A stretch of DNA of 64,000 nt from Thelonectria olida (Eukaryota > Ascomycota > Sordariomycetes > Hypocreales > Nectriaceae). The DNA lies in contig JAGPYM010000037.1 of assembly GCA_020736575.1 (NCBI GenBank), positions 124,001-188,000 on the forward strand, in the 5' to 3' direction. Below are positions 45,911 to 57,584 of the stretch, piece after piece; positions within the stretch are counted from its first letter, which is position 1; the number at the start of each line of letters is the position of its first letter. A model generated the notes under the pieces. The model saw only the letters and a program-made list of their open reading frames with translations. It ran no database searches and had not been told where the DNA came from. Position numbers and translations under genes: made by a program.

Positions 45911-47244
45911 ATGATGCTCGGAAATATGCGTTCCAACAAAGCAACAGCCCTCGTCGTGGGCGTCGTCATTTTCCTCGCCGCCTTCGTTGGCCTGGCCTAC
46001 AACCACCTTGAGCCATGGCAGCGACCCAACGCCGATACGTAAGCGCTCCCGCATTTCTTGGGCACTCAGCCATGCCGAAAACTTCCCTGAGGCGAATGCT
46101 AATGTTTCTCCTTCAATAGCACCGACACTGATCTTGCCATCTCCGAGCCCGAAAAGGGGGATAAGACCGCCGCTACCACCGCCGCTACCGTTCCCGAAAC
46201 CACGAGCACCCCGTCCCCTGACACTTCCTCCGCGGATGCCTTGAAGGAGCTCCGCACCGTGTACCTTGAGCAGTTGATGAAGCTGAAGTTCAAGCCCGGC
46301 GACGAGTCCATCAAGAACTATGGTGTTTTCGAGGCCAAGCTCCCCACCAAGCCCTATTTCACCGAGGGTCTTGGTGAGAAGCTCTGCATCATCGACATGG
46401 ACAGCCGTCCTTTCGACGAGCCTGGCCAGATTTTCTCCGAGGACGGTATGACTTGGGATGATGCCGAGACTGTCCACGGTTTGTCTCTTGGTCTCCTCAA
46501 CCACTGGGTCTTTGGTACGTAACGTTCTCGCCCTTTTCGCTAGTAATAATATTCTAACCCCTCACAGCCAAGATCCACGGTTACAAGTACTACTACGTCA
46601 ACACCGTACCCTATGAGGATCGCCGTGATTCCTGGAAGAAGCCCCCGATCATGTCGGCTCTTCTCAAGAACCACGAGACCTGCATTTTCCTCGACTCCGA
46701 TGCCGTCTTCAACCGCCTCGACGTTCCCTTTGAGTGGCTCATGAACTACTGGGAGATTAACTCTAAGAACAACTCCCTTGCTCTTGCCGCTGATCCCAAC
46801 GCAAAGGAGAACCAGGACAAGTTTGGCAAGGTTTACCTCAACACTGGTTTCATCGTCGCTCAGAACAACGAGAAGACCTTTGAGATCTTTGACGAGTGGC
46901 AGGACTGCCCTAACGACGGTGGCCGACACCCCGAATGCAGCGAGTTCAAGAAGAACCGCCCCGGCAAGCCCACGGACCAGGGTGGATTCGGTACCTACAT
47001 CCGATACGACTACCCCAAGGATATCAAGGAGCTTAAGTGCACTGAGGCCAACGGTTTCCCAGAGAGCCACTCTGGCTGCGAGGGTACCTACATTAAGCAT
47101 CTGTGGACTGGCAAGTCCAACCACATCAAGGTGGCTATTGGCCAGCAACTCCCTGGTGACCTCCTCGCCGCCTTCCACTCTCAGTTCCTCAAGGAGAAGA
47201 AGGACTTCTTCATTTCCGAAACCGATCTCTTGTCCCAGAAGTAA
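45911..47244 (+). CDS. Type II membrane glycosyltransferase, GMA12/MNN10-like (GT34-type)
   Basis: Probable Golgi galactosyl/mannosyltransferase. Exons: 45911-46038, 46120-46514, 46568-47244; 399 aa. A short cytoplasmic tail is followed by one transmembrane helix at about 13-31 (ALVVGVVIFLAAFVGLAY) and a Thr/Ser/Pro/Glu-rich stem to about 85, the standard Golgi type II layout. The lumenal domain shows a DxD metal/nucleotide-sugar motif in CIFLDSDAVFNRLD, followed by WEINSKNNSLALAADPN, VYLNTGFIVAQNNEKTFEIFDEW and TDQGGFGTYIRYD, the order seen in GMA12-like enzymes. Two tandem ATGs begin the frame. A donor-sugar assignment cannot be made from sequence alone. Confidence 0.8.
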
Positions 47245-49191
47245 GAGACGTCCGATGATCTACGGGTACTAGGAAGAAGATGACAGGGTTTCAAACTTAA
47301 TATTGTATTATACCAATAGGACGAGGTGTCTTTGGTCCTCTTTCCGGGATTTTGCGGTGTTTTAGGGAGTGATATGGTTGCTTAGGGTTTACAACTGAGC
47401 GGAAAACTTGGATTTCCAGCATGTGCCGACCAACAAATGTGTTTGCACTGGGAGAAATGAAACTATTCACCATCTTAACATCTATGACATGACGAAGATG
47501 GAAGAGACGTCACGCACATGAATACATAGACTAAGCGCATATAATAGCATCATGGCCAGCCAAAGTCCGATTCCTGCCACACGTGTCTTGTTTCAAATAG
47601 AAGAAATTGGAAGACCTATCCTTCGGACTCTATTCGCCTATCTCGAAGCGTGATACGTTGGATGGGTGTTTGATATCCAAGTCGACGGGCTCAAGCACAA
47701 CTTTATGAGTGACTGCTGTGTAGGCTTGGCTGATAGTGCAAACTTGATAAAAGGGATGGTGGTGATCGATCGTTGTGCCATGCGAAAGAGAGGGATTGAT
47801 GGAAGTGTGTGTCTCGTCCCGATGTGAGGCGTCGTTCCCAAACTACATGTGTAGAGAAACTTTTGATATATACGAGGATCAGGACTGTATTTGGATATGG
47901 TTCTCACATAGGGCTGTTGTACCGGGCGTGATTAAATCGAGGAAGTGGTTGGAGCAGATCTATAATAATATTGTGTCCTTCGCGACCGAGCACACATTTG
48001 TGACACTTTTATGGCCCTTTGAGAAGTCTTGGTCATGAGTAACAACTTGTCTGGAAGACTAATTCGCATGGCTAGGTCGTTCGTGACATGCCCCGTGTCA
48101 TGACTCTCAATGGAGAACATGTGGATATACGAGATCAACCACGGGCACGAGGTGAGCCGATCATATTGCACTTGGGCCACTCCTAGTGAAAATCATCAAG
48201 GCAGATCGGCTACACGTCCCGATCTATGGTAGTCAACCAAAATGGTTGAGTTGCTGTATAAGCCCGAGGAGCGATGGCAATGTTGTTGAGTAAACGAGGG
48301 CTGAGGAGGGTTATTGTAAATGAAGATTCTTTAGTCTTCTTGCTTAGCCGATCGGACTTCTTGATGAACGTTGAGCTGTTCTAAAACTACCATTCTATAA
48401 AGTCCGACGGAGATGTTGGTGAGAATAAGGCGATATTGAAGGATAGTGTTGGCACTAAGGCGGCCCTTTTCGCCTGAATCAACAGGGCTGATACACTAAG
48501 AGGATTGAATTAATCTAATCTTGGGTGGGGAAGTCGGCAGGTTTATGTCAGTCCTGAAGAGAATGATGAGTTGAGCCAAGATCTACGTAGGAGGTAGTTT
48601 GTGACTGCAGAGTTAGCCATTTAATGATGCAACGCACACGGGAAAGATGATGGATTGTCCTCGACTCAAAGGGCGTAACGACATATGCATGATGAGAAAT
48701 CATTATTGTTCTGGTTCAGACCCCTCATCTCAAACCTCGGCATGTTGAGGTTGATGATGTCCAAACCGCATCAAGATTCTATTACCCGCGGCATGAAGAC
48801 TGTGGGTGTGGCTTCAACAACTCATTCCGGATGAATGACGCAACGACCTAAAAGGCACTCATCCTAACTCATTCCTTCATACGAATCTCTACTTGATTTA
48901 CGGTTCGCCTTGTCGCTCTTCGCGTTTTGAGGGGGGGTAGCGTCGAATTGTTTTACTGATCAGTAATCACCACCATCAGAGGGCGGGGGCATTATATACA
49001 CGTTCCGAGGGCCACGCGCCCTCCATTTTTCCGCTTTGATTGCTCAGCGGGGATTATAATTATTTGCAGATCTCTTTGGGTAAGGTGTATAAATCGTATA
49101 ATACCCGGGCGTTGTGTCCGGGGATATAAGTCGATGGATTGCTTCATTACTCCAAGCTGGACTCGCAACTGCTTTACGACACACAAGCACT
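47245..49191. other. Gene-free stretch of 1.9 kb
   Basis: 3' UTR of the glycosyltransferase and promoter of the MFS gene. Frames below 90 codons only; no RNA gene, repeat or transposon recognised. Confidence 0.5.
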
Positions 49192-50903
49192 ATGGCCGAC
49201 ATAAGAAGCGACAATTCGACAGAGACGATGCAAGACGGCGTTTTGGAAACCGGGCTCCGGGGCGACGACTCGGCGACGGAGAAGGATGTTGAGCTGGCGC
49301 AGCAAGACGAAGAGCAGCGAGAAGCAGGGACGGCCGTCACGACAGACGAGTTGGACTGGGAGAACGAACCAGAGAACCCACAGAACTGGTCCGCGGGACA
49401 GAAGGCTTTGCAAGTCATCATGCTGTCTTCAACAGCGCTGCTAGCGTGAGTTTGGCTCCAAACCCATCCCCCTTTCGAAGAGGTCGTCAGCTCACCGTTG
49501 GAACTCACTCGCAGATCCATCGGCACATCCATCATGAGTCCCGCCCGCGCAGAGCTCATGCAAGAGTTCAACGTCAGCAGCACCGTCGCCCTCCTCCCCC
49601 TCACCATGTACGTCCTCGCCCTTGGCTTCGGCCCCGTCATCGGCGGTCCTCTGTCCGAGACCATCGGGCGGTATCCCGTCTACGCGGGCAGCGTGCCCCT
49701 CGGGGCCTTGTTCACGCTCGGCGCTGGCTTTGTGCACAACATCGGCGCGCTGTCGTTCCTGCGGTTCATGAGCGGCCTTTGCTGGGGCCCTGTGTTGGCT
49801 GTTGCCTCGGGGTCCCTGGTCGAGACGTACAAGCCGAAGAGTCGAGGGCCTGTTTCGGCCGTTTTCATCTTGATGCCCTTCCTTGGGCCTGGTCTTGGGT
49901 AAGCATGAGCTCCTACGTGCCAAGTGTAGATAAGGCGCTGACTTGATTAGTCCTGTTATAGGATCGTTTGTCGTCCACAGAAAGAACTGGCGCTGGACGC
50001 AATGGACGCTGCTCTTCTTCGCCGTCTTTGCTATGCTCCTGACGACTCTCACCCGCGAGACGTTCCACCCCGTCATCAAACGACGTCTCGCCAAGGAGCG
50101 CGGTCTGAAAGTCGATCCTCAGCCACCGGTGGCCGCTCGCCTCAAGGCCTTTGCCGTCATTGCGCTTAGCCGCCCCGTACGGATGCTCTTTGTCGAGCCC
50201 ATTGTCGGCTTCTTCTGTCTGTACGTCGCGGCCGAGTTTGGCACGCTGTTTAGTTTCTTCGCTGCGGTTCCGTACACGTTTGGCGTCGTGTATCGCTTCC
50301 CCATTGAGCACTCGGGCTTGGTGTTCCTGTCCATTGTCATCGGATGCCTTCTCGGTCTCGTAACTATTATTCTGTGCGACGTGCTGCTCTACCGCAAGCA
50401 AGTCTCGAAATACCCGCAATACCGCATTCCTCCCGAGCACCGCCTGTATCCCGCCATGATCGGGAGCATTGGGCCGCCAATTGGGCTGTTCTGGTTTGGC
50501 TGGACGGCGCGAGAGAGCATTTCGTGGGCGAGCCCTGCGGCTGCCATTATCGTCTTTGCGTGGGGAAACCTGTGCATCTTTGTCAGCGCCATTCAGTACA
50601 CGGGAGATACGTATCACGGAAGTCTGGTGGCGAGCGCAGCGAGCGCGAACGGCCTTGTCCGTTACGGTTTCGCTGGAGTGTTTCCCCTGTTTACGCTACA
50701 GAGTAAGTCTTGTCCTTGGCTATCTTCCTACTGGTTATCAATATACTAACTTCAGTGCAGTGTACAAGAAACTGGGCATCGACTGGGCCAGCAGTTTACT
50801 TGGATTCATTGCCCTGGCGCTTCTGCCGGTTCCTTGGGTGTTGTTCAAGTACGGATCCAAGATTCGAGCTCGCAGCCAGTACGAAACCGTGAACTACAAC
50901 TAG
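49192..50903 (+). CDS. MFS transporter, DHA1 (polyamine/drug:H+ antiporter) type
   Basis: Plasma-membrane exporter. Exons: 49192-49445, 49515-49898, 49951-50702, 50761-50903; 510 aa with all phases matching. A hydrophilic, acidic N-terminus carries WENEPENPQNWSAGQKA, the classic segment before helix 1 in this group. Twelve transmembrane helices follow; motifs include SPARAELMQEFNVSS, GPLSETIGRYPVY and the charged loop ETYKPKSRGP. The protein ends in a short basic tail. It shares fold and group with the exporter at 13795-15399 but differs in intron content (three versus none), so they are old paralogues rather than a recent duplicate. The substrate is unknown. Confidence 0.9.
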
Positions 50904-51265
50904 CGGAGTGTCACTGTTGGGTTTTTGGGCATATGCATATGGGGAAGGTTAAAAGTGCAATTTCATTGAATTATTCTGACTTTACATGATGAACTAGAGA
51001 ATAGACTGGTCTTAATGGGTGCCGGATAGACGAGGGAGATGGAGTTACAGTGACTGAAGATCTGGCTCAACGAATGAGCCATTTTCATATGGGCGTTGGT
51101 TTTATATAGATCTCTTTAATAATTACTGACACTTCCTACTTACTGTCTATATAAGAACCACTTCATGTATCAGCTCTTCAAGTGTCTAACATTGAAATTG
51201 CCTCCCTCAGAGTGTGAGACCCGACTCAGATCTATCTCTCACGTATAGCCTACAGATAGGCTCTC
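50904..51265. other. Intergenic, convergent gene ends
   Basis: 362-base tail-to-tail spacer, AT-rich; nothing else seen. Confidence 0.5.
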
Positions 51266-52578
51266 CTACAGCTCGATGAGGCTAAAGTCCGAGTCAAGAT
51301 AGTACCACAAATCGTACTCGGCAGGCCTAGCGGCAGCAGGAAGCACATTGGACGTCTTGGGAATGTCAAACAGCTTGGTGGCCTTGCTGCTGTCGACGTA
51401 GCTCTTCTTCCAGCCCTTGTCGGAGGTCTGGTTGTAGTTGATCTCGTTGGAGTCGACTTTGCCTCGGGCCAGGTCCTTCCAGTATCCATGGCTCTTCTTG
51501 ACCGTCTTGGTGACGAACTTGGCGCTCTGGTACTTGTTGCCGGTTATGGTGTTGAGGCCATCACCCTTGACGACCTTGTAGTACTATTTCGCACGTTAGA
51601 CGAGTATAAAATAGGGGTTAGTTTGACCCGTACGATGAACCAGTCGTAAAACTCTTGGGCCAAGCCGGGTCGGTATTTCTCCAGCTCGGAGACGTCTTGA
51701 AATAGTCAGCGGAAGAGTATTGTCAACCGACGGTGGGAGCTTACCGTCAACCAAGTCAGCAAGAGGGTCCGTCACGTCAATAGCAATGACTTTCCAGTCC
51801 GTCGTCTCATCCTTGATGGGTTTTCGTCAGCTGAATGGCCATTTAACGCAGGGAAATGAGTCTCACATCTACCATGGCGAGGCCGCCGAGGATCTTGACC
51901 TGCTTGATCTGGCCAGTGTAGGCAGGCCTAAAACGTCAGCATACTTTGAAGCTTTTTCTCCATCGTCGGCTATCTATGGCTTACTTCTCACTAATGTCAA
52001 AGATGTCAATGGGGTCATTGTCACCAATCAGCCCGGTGAGCTCATGCTCAAAGTTGGGGCTCTCCCAGGTCTGAGGGATGGAGCCGTAGTGAAAGGGGTA
52101 CGACTTGTGAGGCCAAACGCTGTACACAAAGCGGGGGCTTTTCTTCTTGTCATCGTGGAAGATGGGATCTATACACGTTAGAGCTTGGTGTGGTTATGCC
52201 ATGTTTCTTTGGGCGGAACCTACTTAAGGGCTCGGAGCGCTTGGTCTCAATTTTGGCGTCGGTCCAGCGAGGAATCTCAACGTAGCAGTTGATGATCTGT
52301 TTGTTGTTCTCGTTGGGGTACAACGGGATGTCGTGCCAGAAGGAAATGGGATTGCCATTCTTCTCGAGCCAGATGCGCCAATCCTAGGAGATGTAAGCCG
52401 AGGTATGTATGTATGAGACGACATTTCAACAGCTACCGACCAATGTATTTCGAGCGCCGACTTCTCTTAGACTAATGGAGTCATAGAAGTTCTGCGACTT
52501 ACCCCTGGCGGCCACGGATGAACTAAGAGCAAGGGCTGGCAACAGGGCCAAGTGCAGAAGGGCAGGTCCGACAACCAT
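51266..52578 (-). CDS. Inorganic pyrophosphatase (family I) with N-terminal signal peptide
   Basis: Hydrolyses pyrophosphate to phosphate. Seven exons in order of transcription: 52578-52441, 52383-52224, 52168-51985, 51927-51867, 51811-51745, 51695-51634, 51583-51266; 329 aa, every junction in phase. No exon is longer than about 105 codons, so the gene is easily missed. Family I signatures: ISLREVGARNTL, FWHDIPLYPN, VEIPRWTDAKIE, FHYGSIPQTWESP, the catalytic GDNDPIDI, WKVIAIDVTDPLADLVDD and DWFIYYKVVKG. The N-terminus MVVGPALLHLALLPALALS followed by SSVAARG is hydrophobic without early basic residues, a secretory signal rather than a mitochondrial one. There is no HDEL-type retention sequence (the end is LIEL). 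Secretory-pathway or extracellular location is inference. Confidence 0.9.
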
Positions 52579-53374
52579 TTTAACAAATAGGGACTGTTAA
52601 GGGTGGGACAAAAGGTATAATATCAGAGGAGCTCCAAGTAAACGGATGGAAGAATGAGCCCTTTTTAACCTCAATACTAGCTAAATATGCTTGTTTTCAA
52701 CGTTGGCCGTTCACCACCACTCAAAGCCACCGTCCCTTCTTACTCGCAGATAAACGGGAGCCAAGCTGGCCCAACCATGCTAAACCGGGAATGTAGTCCA
52801 ACCCACCCGGCCTCGGTGAACGGAAACGGGAGGCTCAACGGTGATAGCCATCTCAATCCCCCAGCTCCGGGTGCTTGGCGGAACGGTGGAGGATCTCCAA
52901 CTAGGGGCCGGGAGACGAGCACGTGCGCTGGAGACGACGATCTCTCTGCACCGGGGGTCAAAAAGGTTCGGAGGAAGAGAGCACATGGAGAATTAACTAA
53001 TTAACTAGTTAGAGTGATCCTCTTCATGAACGATGGAACCATGGATGAATCGGGGACGTCGATCAGTGGTTGGTGGACAGTCCACACAGCAACACGTACT
53101 CTAAAAGGTAAAAGTCAACAATGTGTGGACAGGTTAGTTATTGGAGAAGGCCATCTAAACAGCGCGTAGTTATGTATATAGTATCTAATCATAAAGCTTC
53201 AATCCCCAACCAAAGCTTTTTATAATGCAAACAGACAATGAATCGACCTTCGCAGTTATAGAAAAGAACAACGACATTGGGGGCCAGCAACATGTTTGCT
53301 TCTCCGTCAACCGCAACCAAAAAGTTACGGGGAAACGCCGTCCAGTAAGCCGCCGTGTAGATACTCGGTGTGCG

Positions 53375-53722
53375 TCAAGAAGATTTCTTGGGCCTTCCGA
53401 GTTTCGGCGTGCATCCATTCTTCCGATTCTCGAGATGTTCCAAGTGGTCCTCCTTGGTCCAATGGACGTGTAATTTGTCGCATAGAAAAAGAATACCTTG
53501 CCAGACTTTTGTGCATCGCCGAACATGTGCCTTGTGGTTGTCACGTCGATAGAGAGTGACTTTCCCACAACTGCACAGAAACAACTTGTCGGTCCCATGC
53601 TTGCTCTCACAATGTCTCTTCAAGTCCTTCACGCTGCTAAAGGGCAGATGGCAACCTTCTGGGCACCGAAAACGCCGAGGTGAATCAGCTGGAAACTCTT
53701 TATTGACGGTGGATGTAGGTAA
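53375..53722 (-). pseudogene. C2H2 zinc-finger fragment
   Basis: An open segment of 116 codons on the minus strand, without an ATG at its head and preceded by an in-frame stop at 53723-53725. It encodes a good finger (FRCPEGCHLPF, then DLKRHCESKH) followed by two degenerate ones (LFLCSCGKV..HKAHVRRC and LFLCDK..EDHLEHLE), then a basic end KLGRPKKSS before a stop. A terminal exon spliced to an upstream exon through CCAG at about 53688 is conceivable, but no upstream exon with a start codon was found. It is best read as the relic of a multi-finger gene. Confidence 0.4.
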
Positions 53723-54218
53723 TCAACTGCACCTACAAATCCGCAAATGGCCGACTCTAGCACGAACGACAGCACCCCGGGCTACATTGAGTTAATCAAT
53801 GGCAATGGTATGCAGTTGAACTCGGCCTCTATTTCTTCCCACCAAGACTACCAGATAAAATGCAGGAGACGTTGGAGACATGTTTTGGTGCACCATAGAT
53901 ACTAAAATAGTGATGCTGGGTCAGTTGAGGTGCACTATAGTGCAAAACCCACCGCAATTCTCGAAAACAGGATGTCCAACACAGTAAGGAAGGACAAGGC
54001 ATAAAGCTAGGCAATCATTTTTTGGCGGATAGATTCTGTGCGAGAATGCCAGTGAGGGCTGTTTGGTTATGCAGTGGTTGGATTTGCTCATAGCAACCTA
54101 TTTATCTCTGCTTTTGTTACGACAGTAATCTAGCCTGGGATCAATCCACAAGCCATACACATACATAGCCTCCAACAATCAATCAAGTCCAAGAAAAAAA
54201 TAAAGAAATGTTTCCTAC

Positions 54219-54229
54219 AAAAACAAAAA
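54219..54229 (-). terminator. RNA polymerase III T-run terminator of tRNA-Ser
   Basis: Two T5 runs on the minus strand, starting 12 bases after the tRNA 3' end. Confidence 0.75.
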
Positions 54230-54240
54230 TAAATGTACCG

Positions 54241-54330
54241 CGACAGAGACAAGATTCGAACTTGCGCGGCCGAAGCCAATGCATACCTCGAGATTCGAGT
54301 GCATCCCTTTAACCACTCAGGCACTCTGCC
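54241..54330 (-). tRNA. tRNA-Ser: tRNA-Ser (CGA) with short intron
   Basis: A 90-base class II tRNA gene. Acceptor stem GGCAGAG/CTCTGTC with discriminator G; D arm CCTGAGTGGTTAAAGG; anticodon stem ATGCA/TGCAT; the loop CTCGAA gives anticodon CGA and continues into a 9-base intron (TCTCGAGGT); a long variable arm closed by GGC/GCC around TTCG, diagnostic of Ser; T stem GCAAG/CTTGT with loop TTCGAAT. A and B boxes are intact. Confidence 0.93.
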
Positions 54331-54626
54331 GGTGATTAGTGTTAAGGAAAGGCGCGCTTATTTCCCATTCTATAGGCACGTTGATGCGAAGCTTTGCAAA
54401 CGACCAGTGGCTAAAGAGGAATATCATAAACCGTACCCTAATTCTATGGTAAGATATCTTAGTGTTATAATTAGTCCTTATATGTGTTTTCCGTTACCTT
54501 AGGTTGCTCCTGTGGCCCTAAACCTGCTCGTCATTCCTTCCGGCCTTTGGGGGTGCTTGTTTCCCCTCGTCAAGCGCAGATGCTCAGTATCTCATTTCCT
54601 GATAACTGCATTGCATTCTGCCCAAG

Positions 54627-55466
54627 ATGAAGATTGACGATAAATCTTCTCGGTCTTTGCAGGACGCCCTGTTGTTGTTCGTTCTCGCCTCATAACTGCC
54701 ATGCCTAATCTCTGACTGACGTGGAGCAGGGCAGAACGCGGCCTCTACTCGGACCTGAGGATCACATGCGGCACCGACGAGCACCTTGTCCACAAGGTCC
54801 TCGTTTGCACGCGGTCGTCTTTCTTGGCAGAGGCCTGTAGTGAGCCATTGGAGGTGTGGCATTCGTCCTTCCCGCAAGGCAATGTACTGATCACAATCTA
54901 GGTGGGAGAAAAAAGCTTGATACACCTCCCAGATGACGACCCCGAGGCTGTTGCGGCAGTCATCAGCTACTTGTACAGAGGATCTTACGCTCACCCCGAA
55001 TCAGGCGCAGAGCGGCCATCCAAAGAGCAGCTTGATGCCGGGAAGTGGAAGGTTTCGGTTCATGGTACGAAGCCTTCCATTGGAGCCCATCTGTAGGCAC
55101 CTAGATACTGACATATTCACAACAGGTGAGGAAACAGCATCCCTCCAGGAAAAGTATCTCGGCCTCCACGCGAAAGTCTACATCTTAGCCAAGAAGTACG
55201 GCATCCAGAGCCTCAAAGAGCTGGCGTTGAACAACGTTCGCTGCATCCGGCCTCACATCACATCACCGCACAATTTCGTAGAGGCCGCGGAAATCGCCTA
55301 CACAAGTCCCATCCCATCGGGTTCTGGTATGAGACACCAGGTTGTTTTAGGGCTCTATCAACATCCTTCTTTGTTTGATAACGAAGCTCTCAAGACGTTG
55401 CTCAAACGATTGCCAGATTTGATGTATGACTATATCTTGCATGAATATCGTTGGAGGATCAAGTAG
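54627..55466 (+). CDS. BTB/POZ domain protein
   Basis: Exons: 54627-54670, 54730-54853, 54902-55064, 55126-55466; 223 aa. The short first exon (MKIDDKSSRSLQDAL) joins AERGLYSDLRITCG in phase, giving the usual start of fungal BTB proteins. The BTB fold covers about 15-100: SDLRITCGTDEHLVHKVLVCTRSS, then SLIHLPDDDPEAVAAVISYLYRGSY. After the domain, EKYLGLHAKVYILAKKYGIQSLKELAL is the conserved helix pair found in this very common fungal group. No MATH, kelch or ankyrin partner domain is present. Such proteins usually mediate dimerisation or act as CUL3 adaptors; the specific role is unknown. The intron-1 donor (GTTGTT) is weak, so the start is less certain than the body. Confidence 0.75.
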
Positions 55467-55709
55467 ACCTTGGAAGTCATAAACCCCACGCATGGATCAA
55501 GGGCTTTGGTGCTATCTTCTAATGGGCGAGCTGAGACCTGACACCGGGCATGAGCTTTGAAGACTTCTCGAGTCGTTACGTCAATAGATACCAATACTAC
55601 CGGTGTTATGTTCAATACTGTGTAAATATGTACAAGTGAAGACCCATCCTCCTCCTCATTATCCCAAATCCTACCAAATATTACCCGTTTCCAACAGCAC
55701 CCTCATTAT

Positions 55710-57584
55710 TTAAGACTCCTCAACACACTGGGAGTACCACTCGTTCATCTCAACACAGACATAAGGCTCCTCGCACTCAGTCGGGCCGTCCCAGTTGCGG
55801 CCGCCACACTGGTAGTAGTGCGCAACGAGCTCCTCTTCCTCTTCCTCACAGTCATTGTAGTCCTCGGTCTCAGTCTCTGTGGGGACGGCGACGGGGGCGG
55901 TTCCGGCAGGGAGGCTGCTGACGACGGTGGTGACGGTTCCGTTGCTCCAGGGGATGGAGAAGGCGGTGCTGGAGTGGCGGATGACGGGGACGCGGCTGGT
56001 CTGGGGGGCGGCGGCGATGGTGGTGGTGAAGACGGCGGTTTGGTTGGAGGGGATGTTGATGGAGGGGTACTGGATGGAGGACTCGGGCTCGGCGGAGCTG
56101 GGGGCAGAGGCGGCGGGGGTGGTCTGGGGAGCGGACTGGTTGAAGCCTCCGGGGAAACCAGTATTGACGCGGGTCAGGAACGTGGTAGGCGTGGACACGC
56201 TGACGATGGGGGTGTAGATGGGAGTTGAGGCTTGCTCTACAGAGCTGGCGATGGCGGGTTCAGAAGAGGGTGCCTCAATGGCAGGGGTGGTCTCTGCTGC
56301 GGCAGTAGACTCGACGGCGGCAGTAGTTTCAGCGGTAGAAGTAGTCTCAGCAACAGCAGTAGTTTCAGCTGCAGAAGTAGCCCCAACCGTGGTAGCAGAA
56401 GCAGCAGTCTGAGCAGAAGACGACGATCCAGCATTTCCAGTAGCAGCCGCAGCAAGCAGGCTCGAAACACTAGTCCACGCAGGCTTCTTGTTGTAATCCT
56501 CATCATACAGACAAGCCTCGCCCGCGCCAGAGAAGGTATCGGGGACCCAGCTGTACTTGTCGGTAAAGCCCCAGACGGTGACGCCCACGCATCCCTCGAC
56601 GTCGAGACACGAGCCCACGACGTTGGCGTAGTCGTCGCCCTGCGTCGCCAAAGCAGATTCGGACGCGGGGACTGATGCGTGGCGGATGTCGAGCTCTGTG
56701 TAAGCGACCTCAAGACCCAGTGCAGTGAAGCGCTCGAGGGCTGTGACGAGAGAGGATCGCGAGGGCGTTGAGCCGACGATCAGGTGGCCCTGGAAGCCCA
56801 CGCCGTCGATGGGAGCGCCGGCCTCTTGGATGATGTTTACGATCTCGACGGCCTTGTCGGTCTTTGCGCCGTTGTACTCGAGGTTGTAATCGTTGTAGTA
56901 CCTGTTTCCATTATTAGCCCTGTGTTTAAGGGTGTAACCAGTGTGAGATGGGAGATGCATACAGCTTGGCATCGGGATCAGCCTCGGCGGCGGCATTGAA
57001 GGACACGGCGAGGAAGTCGGTGCCCATGGTCTCGTAGAAGACGCTGCTTCGCCAGCCGCCATCGTCGGAGGCAGCCTCGTTGACAACATCCCAAGCGTAG
57101 CAGTCGCCCTTGAAGTGGCCGACGACGTTGGAGATGTGCGCCTCAATGACGCTGGTTAGTTGAGCCTTGGTCCAGCTTCCGCTCGACACTATAAGACACC
57201 ACCGTCAGCCAATGTTTTCACTTCGTCTCAAGACAACAACAAGGAGGAACTCATACCCCAGCTAGGCAACTGGCTGTGCCAAGTCAACGTGTGACACCGC
57301 AAGATCTGGCCGTTGGACTTTGCGAGGTCGGGCACCACATCGGCATTCGTGTAAGTGAAGCTGCCCTCGCTGGGCTCGGTGGCGTCCCACTTCTGTCCGT
57401 TCTCGGGCACGAGCTGGCCAAACTCGTCGACGTCGTTGGCAACGGCCATGAAGTCCGAGTCGTCCGTGTAGCCGTTGTCCATGGCGGTGCCAAAGTAGCT
57501 CAGCCCGGCGTCCAGCGCCAGGCTGTGCAGCTGGGCAGAGGCGGCGCTCGTGGCCAGCAGGTTGAGAAGAGCGGACTTGAACAT
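55710..57584 (-). CDS. Secreted GH10 endo-1,4-beta-xylanase with C-terminal CBM1
   Basis: Extracellular enzyme cleaving the xylan backbone of plant cell walls. Exons: 57584-57257, 57188-56963, 56901-55710; 581 aa. Signal peptide about 1-17 (MFKSALLNLLATSAASA). GH10 domain about 20-310: RCHTLTWHSQLPSW, the acid/base Glu147 in DVVNEA, LYYNDYNLE, GVGFQGHL, and the nucleophile Glu254 in TELDIR. A Thr/Ser/Ala-rich linker of roughly 230 residues follows, ending in an acidic stretch of consecutive Glu. The last 35 residues are a cellulose-binding CBM1 (YYQCGGRNWDGPTEC.., YSQC). The linker is far longer than the 20-60 residues common in such enzymes and is probably heavily O-mannosylated. Confidence 0.94.

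Larger units (their letters stand above)
52579..54626. other. Intergenic with C2H2 relic and tRNA-Ser
   Basis: Apart from the zinc-finger fragment and the tRNA gene annotated separately, no complete gene is seen. A 105-codon plus-strand frame at 52687-53004 is Gly/Pro/Asn-rich and was not accepted. Confidence 0.5.

Noticed and set aside
45858..46504. Minus-strand frame of about 220 codons opposite the glycosyltransferase
   Set aside because: It covers two exons and an intron of a convincing plus-strand gene and has no features of its own.
13795..50903. The two MFS exporters as a recent duplication
   Set aside because: They differ in intron content and in sequence throughout; both simply belong to the DHA1 group.
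52687..53004. 105-codon plus-strand frame upstream of the pyrophosphatase
   Set aside because: Begins with ATG, but its Gly/Asn/Pro-rich translation matches nothing I recognise and it lies in the pyrophosphatase promoter; evidence is too weak.
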